The notes under the pieces were generated by a model. The model was given only the letters and a program-made list of their open reading frames with translations. It ran no database searches and was not told where the DNA came from. From Streptomyces venezuelae (GTDB lineage Bacteria; Actinomycetota; Actinomycetes; Streptomycetales; Streptomycetaceae): a DNA stretch of 64,000 bases. Made by a program: the position numbers and the translations under genes. This document shows, piece after piece, positions 42,896 to 50,505 of this stretch. The number at the start of each line of letters is the position of its first letter. Positions within the stretch are counted from its first letter, which is position 1. The stretch covers positions 3,720,001-3,784,000 of the forward strand of contig NZ_CP029194.1 of the NCBI RefSeq assembly GCF_008642375.1, written 5' to 3'.

Positions 42896-44245
42896 TCATC
42901 CCCCCGCCGGCCCTCGCTCCTCCGGCGGCACCCCGGCGCCGAGCTCCGCCGCGACCCGGGACGCCACCGTCTCCGCGTACATCACGTCCTCCCGCTCGAA
43001 GCCCGGGCGGCAGGACGCCCGCAGGAAGGTCAGCACGCCCAGCGTCCGGCCCCGGGTGCGCAGGACCACGCACAGCGCGTGCGCCGCGTCCCCGGGCCAC
43101 TGGTGCGCCTCCGCCCACACCTCGGCGGTCCGGCCCGCGCTCGCCCGCACCGCGCCCGACCGGTCCCAGGCCTGGAGGGCGGGGTGCCGCGGCCCGTACC
43201 GCAGCGGAATGCCGCCGCCCACGACCGGGGACGACGGGCCGGGGGCGCCGGGCGGGGTGGCCAGGGCGCGGGTGAGCCGGCGGTCGCCCACGACCCGGTC
43301 GACGAGAGCGTGGTCCGCGAAACCGGCCAGGGCGAAGTCGAGCAGGACCGTCACCGCCTCCTCGGCGTCCTCGCACTCCGAGGCCGCCACGCCCGCCCGG
43401 TGCAGCTGGCTCCACCGGAACCGCAGCCGGTCCGCCTCGCGCACCGCGAGCCGCTCCTCCGTCACGTCCTGGAACAGCCAGGCCACCCCCAGCGGCACCG
43501 GCTCCTCCGCCATCGGCGAGGACAGCCGCAGGAAACCGCTGCGCCAGCACCGGCGCCGCTCGCCCTCCGAGGTCCGCAGCGTCACCCACACCTCGGCGGG
43601 CGCGGGCGGCGTGCCCTCCGCCAGGACGTGCTGGAGCGCGCCCTCCAGCTCCTCGGCGCCGTGCACGACGACATCTCCGAGCGGGCGCCCGAGCAGGGCC
43701 GTACGACCCGTCCCGAAGGCGCGGGCGGCATGGCCGTTGACGACGGCGGGGCGCAGGTCGGCGTCGACGAGGACGACACCCCAGGAGGCGTCCTCGAAGA
43801 GGGCCTCGCTCAGGGCGACCGAACGCTCCAGGTCGAGCTGTACGTGGACCTCGCTGAAGGCGCAGTAGACGCCCGCAGGGCTGCCGTCGGCGCCCCGCAC
43901 CCCGGCGGCCTGGCTCCGCACGAGCACCCGCCCGCCGTCCTTGCGCAGCAGCGCCAGCTCGTGGACCTGTCGGCCGGGGCCCTTCATGGCTCCCATCAGC
44001 CGCCCGAGGGTCTCCTCGGCGTCCGCGCCGCGCGCCGCCCACCCGCCGAAGCCGCGCCGCCCGACGGCCTCCGCGGCGGACCAGCCGAGGATCCGCTCGG
44101 CCTCGCGGTTCCAGTGCGTGATCATCCCGTCGGCGTCCAGGGCGCAGAGCGCCGCGTCCATCCCGTCGAGCAGCGCGGCCAACAGATCGGCCCCGGCCCC
44201 CGGAACGGAGGCGGTCTCGCTCGCGGCCCCCGTGAAAGCACTCAT
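42896..44245 (-). CDS. PAS/GAF sensory protein
   Basis: 449 residues. The first PAS (LDGMDAALCALDADGMITHW, NREAERILGWSAAEAVGR) and second PAS (LFEDASWGVVLVDADLRPAV) are followed by a coiled stretch and a GAF-like domain (DFALAGFADHALVDRVVGDR, LCVVLRTRGRTLGVLTFLR). No kinase, phosphatase or cyclase domain follows, so it must pass its signal by protein contact. I start at ATG 44245 (MSAFTGA), with GGGGGG upstream; ATG 44260 overlaps that site. It is divergent from the structured RNA candidate at 44363. Confidence 0.82.
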   Translation of the reverse strand: MSAFTGAASETASVPGAGADLLAALLDGMDAALCALDADGMITHWNREAERILGWSAAEAVGRRGFGGWAARGADAEETLGRLMGAMKGPGRQVHELALLRKDGGRVLVRSQAAGVRGADGSPAGVYCAFSEVHVQLDLERSVALSEALFEDASWGVVLVDADLRPAVVNGHAARAFGTGRTALLGRPLGDVVVHGAEELEGALQHVLAEGTPPAPAEVWVTLRTSEGERRRCWRSGFLRLSSPMAEEPVPLGVAWLFQDVTEERLAVREADRLRFRWSQLHRAGVAASECEDAEEAVTVLLDFALAGFADHALVDRVVGDRRLTRALATPPGAPGPSSPVVGGGIPLRYGPRHPALQAWDRSGAVRASAGRTAEVWAEAHQWPGDAAHALCVVLRTRGRTLGVLTFLRASCRPGFEREDVMYAETVASRVAAELGAGVPPEERGPAGG

Positions 44246-44327
44246 CCCGGTACCCCCCATTGCTGCGCCCCATTCAACTGGAAACGTGACGCAGGGCACA
44301 CCCTGTTCCGCGAATTGAATAAATGGG

Positions 44328-44356
44328 TTGAGGCGCGTGGGGGCGCTTCCTAGGGT
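44328..44356 (+). promoter_or_regulatory. Promoter for the 44.4-kb structured transcript
   Basis: TTGAGG (44328-44333) and TAGGGT (44351-44356) with exactly 17 bases between, preceded by an AT-rich patch (GAATTGAATAAATGG). The predicted start near 44363 leaves only a few bases before the Shine-Dalgarno tract. Confidence 0.6.
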
Positions 44357-44362
44357 GTGGGT

Positions 44363-44569
44363 ACACGCGAAAGGAGGTGATCCGAAAACATGATTTCGTT
44401 TCGGACTCGTGAGGTGACTGCGGGCTAAGGCCTGCCGTCGCACGCACTCTGTGCACCTCGGCAGGCCTGTCTGCCGAACACCACCGCAGTCACCCGACCC
44501 GTGAGTCGCCGGTCAGTCCGACCGGCTCCTGTCCGAACCTAGGCGGACGGGACCAAGGCTCACGGGTCG
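44363..44569 (+). ncRNA. Structured leader-like RNA with hyper-Shine-Dalgarno and three-way junction
   Basis: GAAAGGAGGTGATCC (44369-44383) is complementary to 15 bases of the 16S rRNA 3' end. A 12-codon ORF follows. Domain 1: outer stem GGTGACTGCGG/CCGCAGTCACC (44413-44423, 44484-44494) encloses AGGCCTGCCG/CGGCAGGCCT (44428-44437, 44459-44468). Domain 2: CGACCCGTGAG/CTCACGGGTCG (44495-44505, 44559-44569) encloses a seven-base-pair hairpin (44508-44526) and an eight-base-pair hairpin (44528-44551). The next plus-strand gene is 900 bases away. On the minus strand, domain 2 could instead end pdxH transcripts. I know no named family with this shape. Confidence 0.6.
44390..44428 (+). CDS. 12-codon leader ORF
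   Basis: ATG 44390 to TAA 44428, peptide MISFRTREVTAG. It begins 12 bases after GGAGG of the extended Shine-Dalgarno tract. Codons 8-11 form the left arm of the outer stem of domain 1, and the stop overlaps the inner stem, so a translating ribosome would open this fold. The role may be regulation by translation rather than a functional peptide. Confidence 0.5.
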   Translation: MISFRTREVTAG

Positions 44570-44601
44570 TCTGCGTTCTCGGAGCTGTCGGCGCGGACCG
44601 C

Positions 44602-45279
44602 TCAGGGCGCCAGCCGCTCCACCCTCCAGGTCTCCGCCTCGCGGACGTAGCGGAGGCGGTCGTGGAGGCGGTTCTCGTGGCCCTGCCAGAACTCGATCGT
44701 GTCCGGGACGACCCGGATGCCGCCCCACTCCGGCGGGACCGGGACCTGCTCGCCCTCGGGGTAGCGGGCCTCCAGTTCCTCGTAGCGGGCGAGGAGCTCC
44801 TCGCGGGAGGCGATCACCGCGGACTGGTGGCTCGCCCAGGCGCCCAGCTGGGAGCCGTGCGGGCGGGTGCGGAAGTAGGCGACCGTCTCGTCCCGGCCCG
44901 TGCGGACCGCGCGGCCCGTGACGATGACCTGGCGGGCCAGCGGGTGCCACGGGAAGAGCAGCGAGATGTGGGGGTTGGCCGCCAGCTCCTCGCCCTTGCG
45001 GGAGCTGTAGTTGGTGAAGAAGACGAAGCCGGCCGCGTCGTAGTGCTTCAGCAGGACGGTCCGGGAGGACGGGCGGCCGTCGGGGGTCGCGGTGGAGACG
45101 ACCATCGCGTTCGGCTCGTGGATCGCCGGGTTCTCCGCGGTCTCCTTGAACCAGCGGGAGAACTGCGCGATCGGCTCGGGCGCGAGGTCGGCCACGGTCA
45201 GCTCCGTGGTGCGGTACTGCTCGCGCATGTCGGCGGGATCCAGGGCGTCGGTCACGGCGTCGGTCACGGGATCGGTCAC
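44602..45279 (-). CDS. pdxH: Pyridoxamine 5'-phosphate oxidase
   Basis: 225 residues. This FMN enzyme oxidises PNP/PMP to pyridoxal 5'-phosphate. Motifs: RTVLLKHYDAAGFVFFTNYS, SRKGEELAANPHISLLFPWH, and the C-terminal EFWQGHENRLHDRLRY with WRVERLAP. Three tandem GTGACC codon pairs (VTDPVTDAVTDA, 45279-45244) give three possible GTG starts; the first is used. It is leftward and divergent from citrate synthase; structured DNA follows its stop. Confidence 0.93.
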   Translation of the reverse strand: MTDPVTDAVTDALDPADMREQYRTTELTVADLAPEPIAQFSRWFKETAENPAIHEPNAMVVSTATPDGRPSSRTVLLKHYDAAGFVFFTNYSSRKGEELAANPHISLLFPWHPLARQVIVTGRAVRTGRDETVAYFRTRPHGSQLGAWASHQSAVIASREELLARYEELEARYPEGEQVPVPPEWGGIRVVPDTIEFWQGHENRLHDRLRYVREAETWRVERLAP

Positions 45280-45476
45280 GGGGCCATCCTGCCGCAGCAC
45301 CTGAGCCTGCCCGGCACACCCCGGACCTAATCCTCTCTCGCCGGATCGGCGCAGTGTGCCGGATGTCACGCTTCCCGGCATCATCGGAACCGTACAGACT
45401 CTTGGGCTGGATGACTGTTGATTCCCCACCATCGACCACCGCACGGTTGATCGATCATCGATAGAGGAGCCGCCTG

Positions 45477-46580
45477 ATGTCCGACTTCGTACCCGGGCTC
45501 GAAGGAGTCGTCGCGTTCGAGACGGAGATCGCCGAACCCGACAAGGAGGGCGGCGCCCTTCGCTACCGAGGCGTCGACATCGAGGACCTCGTCGGCCACG
45601 TCTCGTTCGGCAACGTCTGGGGCCTGCTGGTCGACGGCGCGTTCAACCCGGGTCTGCCGGCGGCCGAGCCGTTCCCGATCCCGGTGCACTCCGGTGACAT
45701 CCGGGTCGACGTGCAGTCCGCGCTCGCGATGCTCGCGCCCGTGTGGGGCCTCAAGCCGCTCCTCGACATCTCCGTCGAGCAGGCCCGCGACGACCTCGCC
45801 CGCGCGGCCGTCATGGCCCTCTCGTACGTCGCCCAGTCCGCGCGCGGCCAGGGCATGCCGATGGTCCCGCAGAGCGAGATCGACAAGGCGGAGTCCGTCG
45901 TCGAGCGGTTCATGATCCGCTGGCGCGGCGAGCCGGACCCGAAGCACGTCAAGGCCGTCGACGCCTACTGGACCTCCGCCGCCGAGCACGGCATGAACGC
46001 GTCCACGTTCACCGCGCGTGTCATCGCCTCCACCGGTGCGGATGTCGCCGCTGCGCTCTCCGGCGCCGTGGGTGCCATGTCCGGGCCGCTGCACGGCGGC
46101 GCGCCCTCCCGTGTCCTCGGCATGATCGAGGAGATCGAGCGGACCGGCGACGCCACCGCGTGGGTGAAGCAGGCCCTCGACAAGGGCGAGCGGCTCATGG
46201 GCTTCGGCCACCGCGTCTACCGCGCCGAGGACCCGCGCGCCCGCGTCCTGCGCCGCACCGCCAAGGAGCTGGACGCCCCGCGCTACGAGGTGGCCGCCGC
46301 GCTGGAGAAGGCCGCCCTGGAGGAGCTGCACAACCGCCGCCCCGACCGGATCCTGGCGACGAACGTCGAGTTCTGGGCGGCCATCGTCCTCGACTTCGCC
46401 GAGGTTCCGGCGCACATGTTCACGTCGATGTTCAGCTGCGCCCGCACGGCCGGCTGGTCGGCGCACATCCTGGAGCAGAAGCGCACCGGGCGGCTCGTGC
46501 GCCCGTCGGCCCGCTACACGGGTCCCGGCCAGCGGGACCCGCGCGAGATCGAGGGGTACGCCGACATCGTCGGCCGATAG
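45477..46580 (+). CDS. Citrate synthase (short type)
   Basis: 367 residues, the short Gram-positive/2-methylcitrate-like size. It condenses acetyl-CoA with oxaloacetate. Catalytic residues are His in SGPLHGGAPSRV, His in GFGHRVYRAEDPRA and Asp in EFWAAIVLDFAEVP. ATG 45477 lies eight bases after GAGGAG. I recall a second citrate synthase gene at this position in S. coelicolor besides the main citA, so it may be an accessory isozyme. Confidence 0.92.
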   Translation: MSDFVPGLEGVVAFETEIAEPDKEGGALRYRGVDIEDLVGHVSFGNVWGLLVDGAFNPGLPAAEPFPIPVHSGDIRVDVQSALAMLAPVWGLKPLLDISVEQARDDLARAAVMALSYVAQSARGQGMPMVPQSEIDKAESVVERFMIRWRGEPDPKHVKAVDAYWTSAAEHGMNASTFTARVIASTGADVAAALSGAVGAMSGPLHGGAPSRVLGMIEEIERTGDATAWVKQALDKGERLMGFGHRVYRAEDPRARVLRRTAKELDAPRYEVAAALEKAALEELHNRRPDRILATNVEFWAAIVLDFAEVPAHMFTSMFSCARTAGWSAHILEQKRTGRLVRPSARYTGPGQRDPREIEGYADIVGR

Positions 46581-46590
46581 GCGAGGCGGG

Positions 46591-47706
46591 TCAGGACGAC
46601 ATCGCCGGGTACGTCTCCGGGTGCAGCAGCAGGTCCGCGTGGTGGCGGGCCGCCACCAGCGGGTGGGCCCGGAGCTTGCCCTTCAGTTCGTTGCGGCCGT
46701 ACTCGGCGAACAGCGGGTTCGCCGGGTCCGCCGTGACACCCGGGGCCGCGGAGGCGTGCGGGAAGGCCAGCGGCGCGATCCGGGCGTCCAGGCGCGGGTT
46801 GTAGAAGAACGGCACGGAGTAGCGCTCCGTCGCCCCGGGCGGGGACACCACGCGGTGGTTCGTCGCGATCAGGTAGCCGTTCGTGGCCACTTCGAGGAGT
46901 TCGCCGAGGTTGACGACGAAGGCGCCCGGCAGCGGCGGCACGTCGTGGAACTCCCCGTCCTCCCGCTGGACCTGGAGCCCGCCGACCTGGTCCTGGAGCA
47001 GCAGCGTCAGGAAGCCGTAGTCCTTGTGCGCGCCGACGCCCTGGTCGTCGCCCTCGCCGCTGCTGCCCGGGTAGCGCACCAGCTTGAGGTGCGGGTGGGC
47101 GCGCTCGCCGAAGATCTCGTCGTAGAAGTCCGCGGGCGCGCCGATCGAGGTCAGCAGCTCGTGCAGGAGCCGCTGGGCGACGCCGCTGAGCCGGTCGATC
47201 CAGTGCAGGGCTGCGGTGCGGAGCTCGGGGAGCGCCTCCGGCCACTGGTTGGGGCCTTCGAGCCACCAGTACGGGGCTTCCCAGGGCGCGGGGGCGTGCG
47301 CGGGGCGCTCGGCGCCGATGTCGAGCTGGTCGCGCCAGTCGCGGGCGCCCGCGGTGCGCTCGTCGCCGATGCGGGTGTAGCCGCGGAAGTGCGGCGAGTT
47401 GATGTTGTCGAGGGCGAGCCGGTCGGCCTCGGGCAGTGCGAAGAAGGCGCGCATGGCGGTGGTGAGGGCCTGCGTCTCGGCCTCGCTCACCCCGTGCCCG
47501 ACGAGCTGGAAGAAGCCGACGTCGTGGGCGGCGGAGTGCAGCTGGGCGTGGAGCAGGCGGCGCGCCTGGGGGCCCCGGTCGGCGGCGGAGAGGTCGACGA
47601 TCGGGAGCTGCGAGGCGTACGAGGGGTGGATCCGCGAGCCGTCCACCGGCTCGTGGGAGCGCGCGCTGCGGGTCGGCTGCTGGAGGGAGGTCGAGCTGCG
47701 ATTCAT
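46591..47706 (-). CDS. 2OG-Fe(II) oxygenase of isopenicillin-N-synthase family
   Basis: 371 residues. A DIOX_N region (LPIVDLSAADRGPQARRLLH, HDVGFFQLVGHGV) precedes the jelly roll with iron ligands His-x-Asp in GVGAHKDYGF and the distal His in ATNHRVVSPPGATERYS, whose Arg-x-Ser binds 2-oxoglutarate. It hydroxylates or desaturates an unknown small molecule. A 24-codon leader peptide with Cys codon is encoded 139 bases upstream (47846-47920), so expression is probably tied to sulfur or cysteine supply. It converges on citrate synthase with a ten-base gap. Confidence 0.9.
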   Translation of the reverse strand: MNRSSTSLQQPTRSARSHEPVDGSRIHPSYASQLPIVDLSAADRGPQARRLLHAQLHSAAHDVGFFQLVGHGVSEAETQALTTAMRAFFALPEADRLALDNINSPHFRGYTRIGDERTAGARDWRDQLDIGAERPAHAPAPWEAPYWWLEGPNQWPEALPELRTAALHWIDRLSGVAQRLLHELLTSIGAPADFYDEIFGERAHPHLKLVRYPGSSGEGDDQGVGAHKDYGFLTLLLQDQVGGLQVQREDGEFHDVPPLPGAFVVNLGELLEVATNGYLIATNHRVVSPPGATERYSVPFFYNPRLDARIAPLAFPHASAAPGVTADPANPLFAEYGRNELKGKLRAHPLVAARHHADLLLHPETYPAMSS

Positions 47707-47845
47707 GGGTGCGTCCGCGGGGTGTACGGGGTGCCCGGGCGGCCGCCGGGGGTGGGGCGGGGGCCACGGGTGCCGATCGGTCTTGGGCTCTGAACGAGGG
47801 ACCCGGGGACCCGGGGGCGAGGTGTGGCGCCCGGAGGTCGGGGGG

Positions 47846-47920
47846 TCAGGCGGAGCGGCGACAGCTCATGCTCGTGACGCGGACGAAGTCCACGTGGCGA
47901 CGGCGTACGAGCGAAGGCAT
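47846..47920 (-). CDS. Cysteine-type attenuator leader peptide
   Basis: 24 residues: MPSLVRRRHVDFVRVTSMSC then RRSA. The pattern R-R/x-HVDxxRVxSxxC near the C-terminus matches the actinobacterial leader peptides found before sulfur-assimilation and cysteine genes. It lies upstream of the oxygenase gene on the same strand. Ribosome stalling at the Cys codon would control read-through into that gene. Confidence 0.75.
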   Translation of the reverse strand: MPSLVRRRHVDFVRVTSMSCRRSA

Positions 47921-48097
47921 GCGAACAGCGTACTGCGGAGGGCCGCGAGGGGATGTGGTCCGCGTCACGTCCGCGCCATCGGAATGCCCGGCTCCCGGGC
48001 TCTGGTCAAAACGGTGGGCGTGCGCGAAGATCGCCGCCACGCGTGTCACGCGCATGCCAAGCTTCCCGTCGCAGCAGCCCATCGCAGGAGGATGTCC

Positions 48098-49141
48098 ATG
48101 ACCCGCCGCACCCGCCGTACCTCGCGCGGCCTGGTCGCCGCGGCCGCCGTCGCCGGTACGGCCGCCGCCGCCCTGCTCCCGTCCCCGGGGGCCGTCGCGG
48201 CCGCGCTGCCGCAGGCCCGGGTCTTCATGGTGAACCCGGTGCAGTCCTCCGGCGACCAGTCCCTCGCCGACCACAAGGACGCGGCGAGCGACGTGCCCGC
48301 CTCCGCCTACGCCACCGTCACGCTCCGGAACCTCGACGCGAGCGGCGGACTGTCCGGCAAGTGGGTCACCGTCCGCTCCGAGACGGGCAAGCCCGCCAAG
48401 GTCGCCGACGCCACCACGTACGACCGCTCCCAGGACCAGTTCGAGCAGGTCATGGCGTACTTCTGGATCAACGAGGCGCAGGAGTACCTCCAGGGCCTCG
48501 GCTTCGGCACCGAGCTGCCCGGGGCGAACGACCGCGTACAGCCGGTCCGGCTCAACCAGTACGGCGCCGACAACTCCTTCTTCACCGACAAGAAGGACGA
48601 GATCCGCCTCGGCAAGGGCGGTGTCGACGACGCCGAGGACGCGGACGTCGTCGTCCACGAGTACGGCCACGCCGTGCACCACGCCCAGGTGCCCGGCTTC
48701 GGCACGAACGCCGAGTCCGGCGCGATCGGCGAGGCCTTCGGCGACTACCTCGCCGTCGCGGTCGGCACGCACGCGGCCACGAAGTACGGCTGGCCGCTGA
48801 AGGCCGACGCGGCCTGCGTCGCCGACTGGGACGCCACCGGCTACAGCGAGGCGCCGCACTGCCTGCGCCGGATCGACGGCACGAAGACCTACGCGGACCG
48901 CGAGGGCGAGGTCCACGCCGACGGCGAGATCTGGTCCCGGGCGCTCCTCGACATCCGCACCTCGCTCGGCGCCCGGACCGCCGACCGGATCATCGTCAAC
49001 GCCCAGTTCGGCTTCGCCCCCGACACGAGCTTCGAGGCCGCGGCGAAGACGACCGTCGCGACCGCGCAGAAGATGTACGGCACGGCGGCGGCGGACGCGG
49101 TAAGGGACGCCTTCCGGGCGCGCGCGATCCCGGGCGTCTGA
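48098..49141 (+). CDS. Secreted M36/M4-like metallopeptidase
   Basis: 347 residues. A signal peptide (1-36) precedes a gluzincin active site VVVHEYGHAVHHAQ (His187, Glu188, His191), with the distal Glu212 in GAIGEAFGDYLAV. The HEYGH...GEAFGDY spacing fits M36 fungalysin/M4 relatives. The propeptide region (about 40-115) is much shorter than usual. I start at ATG 48098, six bases after AGGAGG; ATG 48092 abuts that site. Its stop falls in a triple 14-base repeat. Confidence 0.85.
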   Translation: MTRRTRRTSRGLVAAAAVAGTAAAALLPSPGAVAAALPQARVFMVNPVQSSGDQSLADHKDAASDVPASAYATVTLRNLDASGGLSGKWVTVRSETGKPAKVADATTYDRSQDQFEQVMAYFWINEAQEYLQGLGFGTELPGANDRVQPVRLNQYGADNSFFTDKKDEIRLGKGGVDDAEDADVVVHEYGHAVHHAQVPGFGTNAESGAIGEAFGDYLAVAVGTHAATKYGWPLKADAACVADWDATGYSEAPHCLRRIDGTKTYADREGEVHADGEIWSRALLDIRTSLGARTADRIIVNAQFGFAPDTSFEAAAKTTVATAQKMYGTAAADAVRDAFRARAIPGV

Positions 49142-49166
49142 TCCCGGGCGTCTGATCCCGGGCGTC
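49126..49166. repeat. Triple 14-base tandem repeat at the peptidase 3' end
   Basis: GATCCCGGGCGTCT occurs three times in a row (the last copy ends in C). The peptidase stop TGA 49139-49141 spans the junction of the first and second units. As 14 is not a multiple of three, slippage would change the C-terminus. Confidence 0.8.
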
Positions 49167-49177
49167 CAGCCGCTCGG

Positions 49178-49795
49178 CTAGTCGCTCAGCGCCTCGTTCA
49201 CCAGCCGCGCCCACTGGGACACCACCCGTTCCCGGCGGGCGCGGTCGTCCGTCAGGAGGGTGGCGAGGCCCAGGCCGCGGGCCATGTCCAGCAGGCCCTG
49301 GACCGTCTCGCGGACGCCGGGGCGGGACTCGTCGGCGCCCAGGACCTCGACGGCGATCCGGTGGGACTCCCGGCCGACCCGGGCCTCCAGTTCGGTGACC
49401 CGGCCCCGGAGCTGGGCCTCGTCGGAGGCCGCGACCCAGAGGTGGAGCGCGGCCCGGAAGAGGGGCCCGGTGTAGAGGCCGACGAGGGCCTCGACGGCCT
49501 GCTCGCGGTTGTCCGTACGGAGTGTCCGCAGGGCCTGCGAGCGTTCCTCGGCGACGTACTCGACGGCCGCCGTGAAGAGGTCCTCGCGGGTCGGGAAGTG
49601 GTGCTGGGCCGCGCCCCGGGAGACACCGGCCCGTTCGGCGACGACGGCGACCGTGGAACCCGCCCAGCCGTGCTCGGCCAGGCAGGCCACCGCGGCCTCC
49701 AGGAGCCGCTGCCGGGTGGCGCGGCTCCTGTCCTGCTTGGGGTTCCGGTCCGGCTTGGGATTCCGGTCCGGCCTGGGCGCGGTCACTGCCGCCAT
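49178..49795 (-). CDS. TetR-family regulator of the acyl-CoA locus
   Basis: 205 residues. The HTH (LLEAAVACLAEHGWAGSTVA, ERAGVSRGAAQHHFPTREDL) is followed by a helical ligand domain. The N-terminus carries a duplicated PDRNPK unit (18-base repeat, 49736-49771). It is the last gene of the ligase-ECH-TetR operon (13-base overlap with the enoyl-CoA hydratase gene), so it would be autoregulated through the palindrome at 52177-52198, and could also act at the matching site 62667-62689. Confidence 0.88.
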   Translation of the reverse strand: MAAVTAPRPDRNPKPDRNPKQDRSRATRQRLLEAAVACLAEHGWAGSTVAVVAERAGVSRGAAQHHFPTREDLFTAAVEYVAEERSQALRTLRTDNREQAVEALVGLYTGPLFRAALHLWVAASDEAQLRGRVTELEARVGRESHRIAVEVLGADESRPGVRETVQGLLDMARGLGLATLLTDDRARRERVVSQWARLVNEALSD

Positions 49796-50505
49796 TCGGG
49801 GTCCCGTCGTTCGAGGAAGGCCGTCATCCCTTCGCGCGCCTCGGCGGAGGCGAAGAGTGTGGCCGACCTCTGCACCAGTTCCTCCGCGTCGCGTTCGAAG
49901 GTCTCCAGGACTCTAGCGGTGACCAGCCGTTTCGCTTCCCGGAGGCCTTGCGGGGAGCCCGCGCGAAGGGCGTCGAGGATGCCGGGGAAGGCCTCCGCCC
50001 CGGCCGTGACGAGGCCCATCGCGACGGCCTCCGGCACGCCGAACCGCTCGCCCGTCAGGTAGTAGCGGGCCGCCGCGCGCGGGTCGAGTTTCGGGAGGAG
50101 GGTGAGGGAGATGACGGCGGGCGCGACCCCGATGCGTACCTCGGTGAGCGCGAAGTCCGCCGCCTCCCCCGCCGTCACGACGTCGCACGCCCCGAGGAGG
50201 CCGAGTCCGCCGGCCCGGACGTGCCCGGTGACGTGGCCGACGACGGGTTTCGGCAGTTCGACGAGCTGCCGGAGCAGGTCCACGAAGGCGTACGGGCTGG
50301 GCGGGGCCTTCAGGTCGGCGCCCGCGCTGAACGTGCCGCCGGTGTGGGTGAGGACCACCGCCCGGACCGCCGGGTCCTTGCCGCAGGCGGTGAGGGCGTC
50401 GGCGAGCTCGGTGACGAGGTGGGTGGAGAGGGCGTTGCGGGTGACCGGGGAGTCGAGGGCGAGCGTGGTGACGCCCCGCTCCTCGGTGATGTCGACCAGG
50501 GTCAT
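49783..50505 (-). CDS. Enoyl-CoA hydratase/isomerase family protein
   Basis: 240 residues of crotonase fold. The oxyanion-hole segments are GGTFSAGADLK and GHVRAGGLGLLGACDVV. The two Glu residues of classical hydratases are not obvious: the second segment has Ala-Pro-Ala in RIGVAPAVIS, so the exact reaction is open (hydratase, isomerase or hydrolase). ATG 50505 overlaps the ligase stop by four bases. Confidence 0.88.
   Translation of the reverse strand: MTLVDITEERGVTTLALDSPVTRNALSTHLVTELADALTACGKDPAVRAVVLTHTGGTFSAGADLKAPPSPYAFVDLLRQLVELPKPVVGHVTGHVRAGGLGLLGACDVVTAGEAADFALTEVRIGVAPAVISLTLLPKLDPRAAARYYLTGERFGVPEAVAMGLVTAGAEAFPGILDALRAGSPQGLREAKRLVTARVLETFERDAEELVQRSATLFASAEAREGMTAFLERRDPEWRQ

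Noticed and set aside
44369..44383. Fragment of an rRNA operon
   Set aside because: Only the reverse complement of the last 15 bases of 16S rRNA is present, in a good Shine-Dalgarno context; flanking rRNA sequence is absent.
49126..49166. Attachment site or integration scar
   Set aside because: Tandem 14-mers with no tRNA, integrase or matching copy at a second border in the window.
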